Origin: Ustilaginoidea virens
Lineage: Eukaryota > Ascomycota > Sordariomycetes > Hypocreales > Clavicipitaceae
DNA length: 64,000 nucleotides
Direction: 5' to 3'
Assembly: GCF_000687475.1 (NCBI RefSeq)
Contig: NC_057320.1
Coordinates: forward strand, 310,001-374,000
The translations under genes were made by a program, and so were the position numbers. Shown here one piece after another: positions 23,811 to 34,840 of this stretch; the first letter of the stretch is position 1, and each line of letters begins with the position of its first letter. The notes under the pieces are model-generated. The model saw only the letters and a program-made list of their open reading frames with translations, was not told where the DNA came from and did no database searches.

Positions 23811-25218
23811 AGTTAAGGCCGTACTTATTAACTAAATATTTAAATAGTATATTATAAGAAGTGAATATTATATAGTATATTCGATAGGCAGATTGCATTC
23901 CCTAAGCAAAACGGGGTTAAGTTATTGCAATAAATTATACGTCTTAAATATCGCTAGTTAGGGGAGGCGGGTCTACCTATAATTCCTATTAGGCAATATT
24001 AATCTAATCTTTATCTAAATATAGTTACTTATTAGGAGGGAAAGGCTCCTTAAGTTCGATAAGATCATCCTTATTAAGTTCTTCCTTATTGATATAGTAG
24101 GTAATAGCTTTCTATAGTCGATACTACTAGTTATTATTAAACCTGTTTTGCCTATATTAGTTATTTTGCCTATATTAGTTGAATTATAGAGGGTTATTTA
24201 GACCTATAAATGGCTAGCGCCTATTAGGTTGACTCGGCTGCTAGTTAGGATTGCCTAGTGCTAATAGTCTAGCTATAGAAGCAGGTAGAGGCTAATAAGG
24301 TTGATAAGCCTACTGCTATTAAGGTGCGTATAGCTAGCGGTATAGCTTTTGGTAACTATTATTATACTGCTGCGGGAAAAACCTAGATTGAATAGGTTAA
24401 AGGGGTTATTATCCAGCAGAGTATAGGGTGAGTCGTTAAAAGCGTGAAGTTACTGCGGTTTAAAAGACAAAACGCTTTTTGGCTAATTGCTAGATTATGG
24501 GTTCCTTATTTTAGATAGAAATAAGGAATTTATTAATAGATATATAGGCATCTAGAGGGTCTAATAAGGCCTGGATGGATGCTTTAAAGCCTAAGTAGAC
24601 TATCTAAAGCTAAAAGAGTATATTACGCCTAGCTGCTTAAATATTACGGAGAAGATTATATATAAAAGAGGTAAAGTTTTCTCTTACTATATATTTGCAG
24701 AAGGAGTAGTAGGCTTTTTTAATATAAGCTAATACCTTCTATTCGGGTTCTTTAAAATATTTAGTAAGTATATAATATAGCTCGTCGAGTAAAGTATTAT
24801 CGAAGAGCTGCCTATTTGCTTCTATAGTGAGTTTAGTATGCTAGTTAAGGGCATATCCTTAGAGATAAGCTATTTAAACTCTCTTAATAGCGAGTTTAGA
24901 ATCGATTTATACTAAAGTCTGCAGACGTTAAGTAAAGGTAAAAATATAGGTATAAGTTATTGCCTTCGAGTTAGATATAACCTTAAGTCCTTTAGGGTCT
25001 TCTAGGCCTAAATCGAAATATCTAATATTAACTACTCTAAGAGTATTATAAGAGTTATTAATAATATTGGTATTAAAGGTATTACCTAAGCTAGAGGGGG
25101 TAGGGGTAATAGCCTATTGGTTAAATAGAGTTATTAGGCTATTATTCTGATAGGCAATCTGCTTATTTTGTCTTACTATCTATTCGGCTAGATAAAAAAA
25201 AGCGGCTATTAAATCTTA
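23811..25218 (-). pseudogene. Gypsy-A internal remnant between Copia-1 and Gypsy-B
   Basis: RIPed, stop-filled Gypsy-A DNA continuing 7908-8883 across the Copia-1 insertion. By position it lies upstream of RT on the minus strand, so it should hold Gag/protease sequence. I could not align specific motifs. Confidence 0.55.
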
Positions 25219-25223
25219 GGGCG

Positions 25224-25476
25224 TATAAAGGACTAGCCCTAGGGCTACTGCGAATAGGCGTCGAATAAATATATTAAATAGACTAAGGAGGAAAGAGAGA
25301 GGACCCGAATAGGGGGCTCTCGATAGTCTATTTAACCATATATTAGCACGGTTCGGGGTCCTAGCATAGTCCCGTAACCCTATGCCGCTAACTCATATAA
25401 CCCTACCTAGGCTAGGCATAGGCGTAGCCCGAGTCTTAGCCATATTATAGCGCGGGCGTAGCCCGAGCCTGTAATA
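25224..25476 (-). repeat. Gypsy-B 3' LTR (253 bp)
   Basis: The plus-strand view begins TATAAAGGACTAG and ends GCCTGTAATA (CA mutated to TA). Same family as the solo LTR at 7661-7902. Confidence 0.9.
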
Positions 25477-25494
25477 TACCCCCCTCCTCCGCCT
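25477..25494 (-). promoter_or_regulatory. Gypsy-B polypurine tract
   Basis: The minus strand reads GCGGAGGAGGGGGGTA up to the LTR boundary, a typical plus-strand primer that fixes the orientation. Confidence 0.8.
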
Positions 25495-25889
25495 TGCAAT
25501 CGAATTAATTGCATTCTAAAACCCGCCCCTCCTCTACGTAGGCCCAATCAGGTCGCCTAGGTTTTTATCGCGATAACCTTAAGTCTGTTCGTCGGGTCCG
25601 GTTTATACGCATAGGGGTATTATAGAGTGGTTAATTCAATAGTAGTATAGTAGAAGCATATAAAAGGCCGGCGTTATATCGCCAGTTGGAAGCTATCTAT
25701 AGCAGCCGTTAGTGTCGTAAAAAATTTTTCGCTAGCTATCGGTAGGTAATCCCCTTAGGTAAAGATGCGTTTTCTCTTGCGCCTTTTTTATTACCTTTTT
25801 TCTTCCCTTTTTTTTCCTTCTTATAGCCGATTTAATTATTATCGGCATCCTACTGTAAGTATTATCCCCCCTGCCTAGGGTTGTAATAG

Positions 25890-27240
25890 ATGCTAATATT
25901 AATAGACTAGTTACCTATGTGTTCTCTAAAAGGTTATACCCTATCTCCGCCTGCATTTGATGTATATATCGGTTCGAGCTTAGTGCGATTTTATATTCCC
26001 CTAATTGACCGTATTAGGACCCTGAATATATTTAAGCCGAACCCTAGTGGCGGCTAAGCTATAGGCGGCGTAATAACCCCTATAGAACCTAATATTATAG
26101 AAATCCTACGACCCGCGAGCGGTTTAACCGCCCTATCTGCTAAGTATTTTAGCCCTTTAGAGCGCAAACGTAAGCCATAATGCGCCACAGGCAATTACTT
26201 ATTAGAGGGTAATTCCTCTAATAAGGAGCATAAATACGCCTATAACGAAGAGTTTTTATACAAGCGCTATAACCGAAAAATGTAGGCGATTGGTATTCTC
26301 CCTATCTATATACGAAAAGGCAAGAGTAAAGGCTACTTTTGCTGCTAAGATGCGTATAGCTTATGCGTATAGCTTGACTTTAAGTTTGCCGGCAATCTTA
26401 GACTCTAGTGGATCTATTAGGCGTAGATTAAGGTATATAAAGACGGCACCGCCGTTATTAAACCTATATATCCTACGATTGAGACGACTAAAGCCCGGGC
26501 TGCTATCCTCTCGCCCTCTTTTCGAGCCTTTAATAATTAGTAGCGGTATGCTATAGCCGCTAACTAAATGACTCCTTACGTCCTATATCTTGCTTTTAGT
26601 CCCTGCGGTGCCGCCAGTAAGGCATTAACTGATATCTTTTAGGCTATAACTCCCTCCCGCCGCTAAGCCAGGTTAGTCGTCGATCTGGCCCCTATATTGA
26701 GCGTAATATAGGATATATAATAAGAGGCCCGGGAGTACTACGCCTAGATAGAGTAGTACCTAGCGGCTCCTACCTGGCCCCGTCTAGCCCCCCCTCCCGC
26801 CTGCCCTTTACTGACTTACTACACCAGGGAACCGCCTGCTTATAAGTAGGGTGTGTGGGTTCCCCTAGAGGCTTAGCCGTACTACCTGCTGTAGAATGCC
26901 CCAGCACCGCAGTAGCCCTAGCCGCCGCCGCTATAGACCCTGCGGCATCTTTATCGGGCCCTATCGCAGCCCCCCCTATATTCCCCATATAGTATATCCC
27001 CCGGAATACCGTTATATTGGGGTCGTATAGGCAACCATCTATATTAGGCCTACTCGCCTTATATATATCCGACCCCCTATAGATACCACTATAGGGGTTA
27101 TATATAGCCGCCCCCGCTACTACCGCCCCTATAGTAGCTATTGCTGTAAGGGTATGCCGATCCTAATAGTGCCGAAGAGGGCCTATATAATAACGAGTAT
27201 AATAGTTATAATATAAGAGAGGGGGGAGGATGGTACTAGC
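25890..27240 (+). pseudogene. Antisense extra ORF relic in Gypsy-B (Pro/Tyr/Gln-rich C-terminus)
   Basis: One plus-strand frame, opposite to pol, can be followed for roughly 450 codons, broken almost only by TAG/TAA of the RIP type (former CAG/CAA/TGG). It begins near ATG 25890. Clear stretches: SPPAFDVYIGSSLVRFYIPL, EPNIIEILRPASGLTALSAK, GNYLLEGNSSNKEHKYAYNE, DGTAVIKPIYPTIETTKARA, TPYVLYLAFSPCGAASKALT. The last 150 codons are Pro/Tyr-rich. I recognise no family. It lies between the end of pol and the 3' LTR. Extra antisense ORFs at this place are known in some plant LTR elements; here it could equally be a captured host gene. End uncertain (27237-27290). Confidence 0.65.
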
Positions 27241-27271
27241 CCGAGAGAGGGGTATATAAGCTTAATAGTTT

Positions 27272-27322
27272 ATTTTTTTTTTTTTTTGATATTTTAAGGG
27301 TTTTTTTTTTTTTTTTTTTTTT
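27272..27322. repeat. Two poly-T tracts in Gypsy-B
   Basis: T-runs of about 16 (27272-27287) and 22 (27301-27322), separated by GATATTTTAAGGG, lie just beyond the antisense frame. They read as A-runs in the pol sense. They mark the junction between pol and the extra ORF. Confidence 0.7.
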
Positions 27323-28289
27323 GTAAGTAGGTGTTTAGGTATCGTTTATAGGTCTGGTAGACCTCGTTTCGATAGCCTAGAGGGCCTATTATATATATGA
27401 ATATTACTTTATTTGGTTTTAAATGCCTTTTATGCCGCTGAATCTTTAAAGTTTTTTAGGGGTTCTTATATAAGTAAATCGTACCCTTTCTATTTAACTA
27501 ATATATTGTGGTTCTTATCCCGACCTTAAGCGTTTTTTGCTGCTAGTATCGCCTTAACCTTATATTCTTTATATAGCTAATTAGAGTCTTACGGGAGAAT
27601 AAGTAGGGGCCTTAGCCTAATATCGGTTATAGTCTATATTAAGAGTAGATTAAATATAGCCTATTTGATAAGGTTAATATAAAAAACTAAATAGATACCC
27701 TTAGGGATATCAAGCCGGATAATAAGCGGGGATAGGATGGCAATAATAATATATTTAGTAGAGACTTAGTCGAGCTTCTTATAAGGGCGGTTCATTTTAA
27801 TATTCCTTAGGTTAAGCTATATACGGTCTCTAACCTAGAAACGCTCTATTAGGCGGTATAAACGGTTTATTGCGTTTTATTATTATTATTATGCGAAAGC
27901 AATAGTAGCTTAGGCTAATTCCCCTCCCTCCTAAAGGTTAGCTAGGAAAAGAGCCGCCTGCCCTTTTAGTGTTTTTAAGCTTAGTATTACCTTTAAGGCT
28001 AGCGCAATAATTAGTATATCGAACCTATTAAGGAGTCGGTTCGGGCTAAACCTTATTACTAATAATGTCTGGTTATTTAGGGCGAGTTAGTATACCGTAA
28101 GGTACTTAGGCTAATCGTATTAGTTAAAGGAGACTATAATATAGAGGACGGCCTAGACCTCTTAGTTTATTTATTTTATACCGCTATCGGTTTAGGGGTA
28201 GTATACAGTCGAAAGGAGTTATTTAGTCCTAACTGCCTTATAAAGCATCATCTAGAATTATCCTACCTAATTTAAGCCTCTATTGCTAA

Positions 28290-28460
28290 TAATCTTATTA
28301 GGGAATCTATAGAAGCGCTATTAGTATTATTAAAATCGCTCTATATATTCTTTAGCTGTTATAAAGTGTATTGCCTTTAGTTAGATATACTTCGATAAGC
28401 GGTTAGTAATTACTATAAGGAAGCATAGGTCGGAAGAATTATAGGCGGAAAGGTCTATTA
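28290..28460 (-). pseudogene. Gypsy-B integrase remnant
   Basis: The minus strand reads SSDLCFLIVITNRLSKYI followed by AIHFITAKEYIER, resembling the integrase segment DSLMVITDRLxK ... DITAEAVAE of fungal gypsy elements (the Asp of TDR reads Asn). Stops are frequent. Confidence 0.65.
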
Positions 28461-29689
28461 TAAAGTCTATTAATATTTGCAATTAGAAACGGTCCGGGAT
28501 TAGTAAGGGCTATAGTAGACCCTATTGTAGTTAGCGGCTCTTATACGCCTTACGGTATTAATAGTTCTGAATAAACCTCGCTACCTTAGATGATATATTA
28601 TCGAAATAATAATCCCGTTATAGTAATTAGAAGGTAGTATTCTTCCCTAGGTAACCTACTATAGGCGAGTTATAGTACTATTAAATTACCGTTATAATTA
28701 GGGGCTCGAACGATAGGAGCTATACCTGCCCCCGGTAAAATAACGTGCTATATGCGTTTAGGGTATAATCTGCAATTTATTCCTATATTGCTGCCTCTAT
28801 AGGGAATTATTACTTTCTATTTGCTATTGCTATCTATTATGCCTAATATATACTATCTTTAGATATCGTTTGGTCTTAAAGAGCTTAAAGGTAAATATTA
28901 GCAAAAATATATAGGCTATAAGGTAGGGTAACCTCTAAATCTAAGATTGGGATCCTAATGCTTTCTATTTTATCTATATCGAGTGCTAAAATAGATAGCG
29001 GTTTTAGGATCTAGCCGATTTATAGCTTTGCCCTATTTACTTTTTATTCCTATTGAGAAAGCGTATTAGGGTATTAGGCTTATAACCCTAGCCTATATTA
29101 AAGATAGAAGTTAAAAAGCACTAGAGTTTCGGCCTATTAGGCTTATCGCTTGGATATTTCTTATAATCGGGCGAAATACTCTAGGTTTTTATAATTAGTA
29201 AAGATAATAAAGGGGGAGGCTATTAAGCGGAGTTCTACTAACTACGCTTTAAGGCAAAAGATAATAGCGAGGAGTTCCTTATCGTATATAGTATAATTCT
29301 ATTTTATATCTAATAAGCGAGCGGAATAATATACGATAGGGTATAGTATGCTATCCTCCCCGACCTATAATAGATAGCCACTAAGGGCTATATCGGAATT
29401 ATTTATTTTAAAGACTATCTTTTTATCGGGATCCTATTAAGCGAGAACTAGAGATAATATAAAATACTATTTAAGCGTTTAGAATACCGCCTCTTCTTCG
29501 TCTAACTATTAGAATAGAACCCCTTTCTTTATTAACCTAACTAAAGGGTTAATAAGGCGGGAGAAGTTTAAGATAAAGTTATAGTAGAAATTAGTAAAGC
29601 CGAGGAAATTATAAACGCCTTTTAATTTTATAGGTGCTTCTTAGTTTTAGATAGCTTTAATCTTTTTAGGGTCTAGATAAATTTTCTTT

Positions 29690-30170
29690 CCGGCCGTTAT
29701 AATATATCCTAGGTATTAGACCTCCTTTATTATAAAGTCGTATTTATTAAGATCTAAATTTAAGCCGGCCTTTTGCAGTTATTAAAGGACTTCCTTAATA
29801 TGCCTTATATAGTCTACTTTTAATCCCCCGGTATAGATTAGAATATTATTAAGGTAGGCGGTTATAAAGTCTTTTAGTGTATTCCCTAAGGCCCTATTAA
29901 TATATCTTTAAAAGGTTATAGGGGCCCTAGTTAGGCTAAATAGCGTAATAAGCCATTTAAATAGTCCGAATTATATGCGGAATACGGTTAAGTGTTTATC
30001 GCCCTCTGCAATACGTATCTTATGGAATACTATATATATATTAACCTTAGTAAACTATTTCGCCTAGGATAGGGATTATAATATTTTTTTAATTAAGGGG
30101 AAGGGGTATTAGTTTTAGGCTATAACCTTATTAAGGGCTTAGTAATTAATGCAAAAATGCTACCTACTAT
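29690..30170 (-). pseudogene. Gypsy-B reverse transcriptase remnant
   Basis: The minus-strand order is: (Y)RALNK-type block, RIAEGDKHLTVFRI (gypsy F/YRTxxG region), AYLNNILIYTGG, LQKAGLNLDLNKYDFIIKEV, YLGYI. This is the Ty3/gypsy RT palm. Both catalytic aspartates of YLDD (29832-29855) read Asn, consistent with G-to-A RIP. The domain is dead. Confidence 0.8.
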
Positions 30171-32303
30171 TCCCCTTTTTAGCTAATAGGATTAATACTA
30201 CTGCCGATAAAGAGCTCGCTCGGATCTATCCTTTATTTATTAGGTTAATTACTTATCTCTAAACCTTAAGTAATTAGTCTTATGGTATATTATATAATAG
30301 GCCCTAAGGTAGGTCTAGCTGGCTCCTATCTATAGTCTTTTTAAGCTGGATATAGTAATCTAATATGCCTTAGTATAGAGGGAGACCGGAAGCCTTCTCT
30401 TTATTAAAAAGGTTAGTAAATTCCTATAATTCTATTAAGAGCACCTATAGCTCCTGCGATTATAGGGCGGAGTCTTAATAAAATAGTAGTATAATGCAGA
30501 AGATGCGTATTATCTCCTATAAGCTTATTATAATAAAAGAAATCGACCGGTCCCTAGAGTATTTTGCCTATTTTAGTATATTATAGAAGATAGAGCTAAA
30601 GATATTTACTATAATTAGACCCTATCGTCTTCTCGTCAATTCCTTAATAATAAGGCTACCTACCGATCTAATCTTCAATTAGTGCTACTTCGCCTATAGT
30701 ATAATATTATAATACTCTATCTAAGGCATCCTAAGGATAATATCGCAGGTAAGGCCCGGGATAATATAAAGTATAACTATAGACGGCTATCTATCGATAT
30801 CGATTGCTATATAGATGATATAGGTAATAGAGGAATATATTACTTTGCGTTCTTTTAAACGGCTTTAAATATCTATTGCTATTCCGATTTCCCTATATTA
30901 TAGTAGGTAGATAGGTTAGAGGCCTAATTATTATACTATCTTTTCGCTTATAGCGCTATAGTAGTTATATCCCGAGTCGATTAAGGTATTAATAAAGGTA
31001 TAAGATTTATATAAAATTAATACTAAAAAAGGATATCTATCTATTTATTTTGCGATCTCCTTTAATTTTTTTTATAATCGGGCCGGGGTCTATATATATA
31101 TCTTAAGCCCTTTAACGAGATTAGGTTTAAAGGCTATTCTTTTTCTTAATCTTTATTGCTATTTTCGACCTTTACGACTTATAAGTCTAGCGAGGCCACC
31201 TTAACTGCATTTAGCCGGATTACTAGCAGTAGGTGGTATATATTCCTCTGATACTTAGAAGAGCTGCATTAAAGATAAAGACCTTTCTTCCTATATTCTT
31301 TATATCATTTTATAAAGACTTATATCGCTTTAAGTGAATTCCCCTTCGAGTTTAGCTTATTAATGCCTAATATTTATATATCGCCTTTAGAATCCTGGGC
31401 ATAGGTTGGTCGGGAATAGGCCGAGCCCGGTTAGTAGTTAATAGTCAGGCTAATCTCGATATCGATAGCAATTTATTAGTAGTAGTCTACCGCCGAATAG
31501 TAATCGTAATGGAAGACCCTAAGGCTAATAATCTTATTAGCTATACGAGTATTAAGCGCTAATTAGAGATATTCTAGCTTAACTTCCTTAGGCCAATTAA
31601 GACCGCTAATAAGTATAAGTTTTTCCTTAAATTATATAAAAAAGGCGGCAAAAGGTTCTTTAGGGCCTTAGCATAAAGAGTGTTTAAGCTTAGTAATAGT
31701 GCGATCCTACCGGTATAAGTCCTTAAAGAGATATTAGAGGTATTCGAAGAATTTTATTATATTATAATTATAAGCCGTATTATTCTCGAAAAAGGCTGCG
31801 ACCTATAATTAGACTATAGACGATAGGTTCTAAAAGATAAATATCTATTAAGTCTTCTCGTCTCCAATAAAGTCCCTATCGACCTTAAGCTTGTATTGCA
31901 TAAAGGTCCGTTAGGCTGTAAATATAGCCTTTTTACTATTAAAGGGGTCCCCTATTAGGATCGGCTTGCGCTTTAGCTGGGTATCCTAAGTAGTAGGGAG
32001 GGGGTCGTTCTATTATACGATTAGGGCCGGTTAGGTAGCGTTTTAGGAGCTATTTAACTAGTTTGCAAGGAGGGTCTATAGCGAGGCGGCAATAGCAGTA
32101 AGGTATTATGCGTTAGTCTGTATCTATACCTCTATCTATTATAACTCTGATGCGAGCTGCTCTACTTGGGTATGTATATTATATCGGGGGTGTTATAGTC
32201 TTGGGTTGTCTGTACCCGTTTCTCTAGGTGTACTCATCTCGATATCTTGTATAGCCTGTATTATCGGCTCTATAATGTAAGGTTATAATAGTAAGGCTGA
32301 GAG

Positions 32304-32314
32304 AGTCTATTTAA
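32304..32314 (-). promoter_or_regulatory. Gypsy-B candidate self-primer binding site
   Basis: One base inside the 5' LTR the minus strand reads TTAAATAGACT, the exact 11-base complement of AGTCTATTTAA in the LTR (also in the solo LTR). Tf1 of fission yeast primes reverse transcription by pairing the first 11 bases of its RNA with such a site. No tRNA-type site is present. Confidence 0.6.
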
Positions 32315-32315
32315 A

Positions 32316-32568
32316 TATAAAAGACTAGCCTTAGGGCTACTGCGAATAGGCGTCGAATAAATATATTAAATAGACTAAGGAGGAAAGAGAGAGGACCCGA
32401 ATAGGGGGCTCTCGATAGTCTATTTAACTATATATTGGCACGGTTCGGGGTCCTGGCGTAGTCCTGTGATCCTGTGCCGCTGACTTATATGACCCTACTT
32501 AGGCTAGGCACGGGCGCAGCCCGAGTCCTAGCCATATTATGGCGCGGGCGTAGCCCGAGCCCGTAACA
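32316..32568 (-). repeat. Gypsy-B 5' LTR (253 bp)
   Basis: Ends GCCCGTAACA on the plus strand, followed by TSD GGGCG. Less RIPed than the left copy. On the minus strand it has a TATATAG box about 55 bases before a pyrimidine-rich stretch and AGTCTATTTAA. Confidence 0.9.
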
Positions 32569-32573
32569 GGGCG

Positions 32574-33411
32574 CTATTAAAGGCTATCGAGATTAAGAAG
32601 CATTAGACGATATAGTTAATTAAAGTGGTTCTTAAGACTATTTAGACTATTTAGATAGGTTTTACTCTATTAATAGGGACTATTAGGGAGTAATTAATAG
32701 AGACCTTTTAATTGATTATATAATAGTAGAGAGTGATCTAGCTTTTTCTCTTCTTAGTAGGTAAGTAAGATAAACTAATTTATTAATATTAAGAGTTCTA
32801 CGTAAGTTATATAAGTGGTCTGATTTATTAAAGGAGTAGTTTAATTTTTCGATAGATAGATTACTTAATGTGTTAATAAGGTTATCGACTGGAGTATTAG
32901 TGCCTAAAGTTAGGGAAGGAGGTTAGGTATTAGTAATATTATTTATTGTTAGGGCAAATTGCTAGGCCTTTTTAGTCTACCTTTTTAGGAAGGAAGTAAA
33001 GGAATAGCGTAACTTAACCTATTTAATGGGGTAAATAGTATCCGCGTTAAGTAGTAAGAAATTTTCTGCTAAGTATAAGGCAGTATCTCGTTAACGTTAA
33101 GTGAGTTATATCGACTATAGATAACTCGTTTTGCAGAAAACGTAGAGATACTGCGAGTCTAGGATTAAGTCTTTACTAGGGGAGTATAAGGATATAAATG
33201 GCTTTAAGACGATACTGCCTTTTCTTATGAATAGCTTTAAAAAACGAGGGAGTTTGAAAACTTATTTATTTCGTCTATTTGGATGGCTACAGGGAGGAAT
33301 ATCGTAGGAAAACGGCGGGGGGGGCTCTATAGTGTTATTAGCGTTAAAAAGAAAAAATAAGAATATATTTAGTTCTGGTTCTGGTTCTGGTGCTATATAA
33401 TTGCTACTAAT
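32574..33411 (-). pseudogene. Gypsy-A 5' internal remnant
   Basis: RIPed, stop-filled sequence directly inside the Gypsy-A 5' LTR, so by position leader and Gag. A triple GGTTCT repeat (33372-33392) lies close to the LTR. No motif recognised. Confidence 0.55.
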
Positions 33412-33552
33412 TGTTACGATTAATGAGGTCAGAGTGTGTATTATAATAGGCTTAGTTGCTTTCTCTCTAGCTAATGTCTATAGGGAGCTAATTTATGCAT
33501 ATATATATATGGGTATTATTACGTGAGGGTGTCACGTGAGTGACATGTGACA
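33412..33552 (-). repeat. Gypsy-A 5' LTR (right copy, 141 bp)
   Basis: Begins TGTTACGAT and ends GTGACATGTGACA, followed by TSD GTACT (33553-33557). Contains two overlapping CACGTGAG-type motifs near its end. Confidence 0.9.
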
Positions 33553-34293
33553 GTACTGTAGGTAGGCCAAGATTTAGCACTATCTAGGTAGGTAGTTAGT
33601 ATATCTTATTTAATGACAGTAATGTTGGTGTAATATATCGTCACTACCTAGGTACCTGCTCGCGTTCATAAGCCCATAAATTCGCCTAGTAGCAGCAACA
33701 TATCATGCCACATGTTATGCGTACATGAGACGCTCGATTTGGCGAACGCACCCTTTTCTGTTTCAAGATCTGGCAGTGTGTCAACTCCTAAGTACCACGC
33801 GCGTAAATTACCCTTGGCAAGTAGCGCCTAGAGTGTTGCTCGCCCTTACTCAACACGGGCTCTCTGGACGCCAAAGGTAGTCATGTCGGCGGAGGAAGTT
33901 GAGCGAATAAATACGATGCTTCTAATAGCTTGGACCACGAGCGTGAAGTCATATCATTAGATCGACGCGTTGATCGAAAGAACTAATGGTGCTGATTCAT
34001 TGTTATACGGTATAGCACTTGAAGGGACTAGTGTTGAGATCACATTAAAGCGCGCTTGTCCTTCTTTACGTCTACTTATAATTTCATTGTCACCCAAACA
34101 GGACGAAGTTCATAAAAGAGAAAAAAGAAAGAAAGAGAAGAGAAAAAAGAAAACACAATCATGGTGTCGAAAATCGAGTGCCCATGCGAGAGCCCGCTTC
34201 GGAAAGACACTCCATGTACCATGTTCCCTCTACTAAAGCAAATAACCCAGGACTCACACCTTTGGCCCCCGGCTGCACGCCCGGAAAAGCAAT
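33553..34293. other. Intergenic flank right of the retroelement nest
   Basis: No credible gene. Composition returns from AT-rich to balanced over about 200 bp. An A/G-rich tract (AAAAGAAAGAAAGAGAAG-like) sits at 34120-34160, downstream of the secreted-protein gene. Confidence 0.55.
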
Positions 34294-34840
34294 CTACAGA
34301 TCCTCGCAAAAGTCGGCAATGACTGTGACGGTGGTGGTCGCGGTGGGCACAGGAGCAGTTATCGCCGCTGGAGTGATCCCCCAGCAAGAGCAAGCAGAAG
34401 AGTATTTGCTGGCGTTTCCACAAGAGGAAGCGTAGGCTGGCACAGAAGTAGGAGCCTCGGTGGCAGCAGGGAGCTCAAGACCACGCTTCGTCTTGGAAGA
34501 CGTCTCGTCGGCGTCGGCAGTGACGGTGACGGTGACGGTGCTGTGGGCAAACGGTTAGCCCCCGGGTCCATATCAAACCCGTCGTCTCTTCCAAGCTCTG
34601 TTTCAATTGACGGAGCCAGGACAAGTTATTGGCTATCTTCTAAACGTACGTAGCATCCGGGACAATAGTTGTCTTCAAAAAGTTGGAGCAGTCGGCCTGG
34701 CGAGAAGAAAGGGGCACAAGCCCATCCCGGGTGCCGGTAACCTCTCGAGCGCAGTTGTCACCACCACAGTGGCCTTTACGCGCCTCGATGGCTTTGGCAA
34801 CGGCCGCAGCAACGAAAGAGAGAACAACGGCAATCTTCAT
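34294..34840 (-). CDS. Small secreted Thr/Cys protein, two exons
   Basis: Exon 1 34840-34650, intron 34649-34541 (GTACGT...CACAG, 109 bp), exon 2 34540-34294; 145 residues. Splicing joins PDAT to TTVTVTVTA in frame; without it the frame stops at once. Residues 1-18 (MKIAVVLSFVAAAVAKA) are a clear signal peptide. The mature part has six cysteines, a TTVTVTVT stretch after the intron and a second TTTVTV near the C-terminus. Between these lies YSSACSCWGITPA, a motif I associate with many uncharacterised Pezizomycotina secreted/cell-wall proteins. A KR pair (residues 81-82) could be a Kex2 site. A TATATAAAC box lies about 135 bp upstream (34972-34979). Function unknown; an effector role is speculation. 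Confidence 0.82.

Larger units (their letters stand above)
25224..32568 (-). mobile_element. Gypsy-B: RIPed Ty3/gypsy retrotransposon with extra antisense ORF
   Basis: Two 253-bp LTRs (25224-25476 and 32316-32568) and a perfect TSD GGGCG (25219-25223 and 32569-32573); total 7,345 bp. The polypurine tract beside the left LTR and the pol reading direction put it on the minus strand, with the 5' LTR at 32568. RT and integrase remnants are at about 29690-30170 and 28290-28460. The LTRs differ at some 20 positions, all transitions (RIP). About 1.35 kb between pol and the 3' LTR carries a long plus-strand reading frame. Confidence 0.92.
2580..33552 (-). mobile_element. Gypsy-A: outer RIPed Ty3/gypsy LTR retrotransposon holding all other nested insertions
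   Basis: Two 141-bp direct repeats (2580-2720 and 33412-33552) have TG...CA-type ends and are flanked by the same 5-bp duplication GTACT (2575-2579 and 33553-33557). This is the hallmark of a single LTR-element insertion. Removing the nested elements leaves about 8.4 kb of Gypsy-A: 2580-7660, 7903-8883, 23806-25218 and 32569-33552, apart from TSD copies. Remnants of a Ty3/gypsy integrase (about 4920-5280) and reverse transcriptase (about 6640-7070) read on the minus strand, so the right LTR is the 5' LTR. The body is very rich in TpA and poor in CpA, with stops at expected Gln/Trp positions. It is inactive. No convincing tRNA primer site follows the 5' LTR. Confidence 0.92.
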
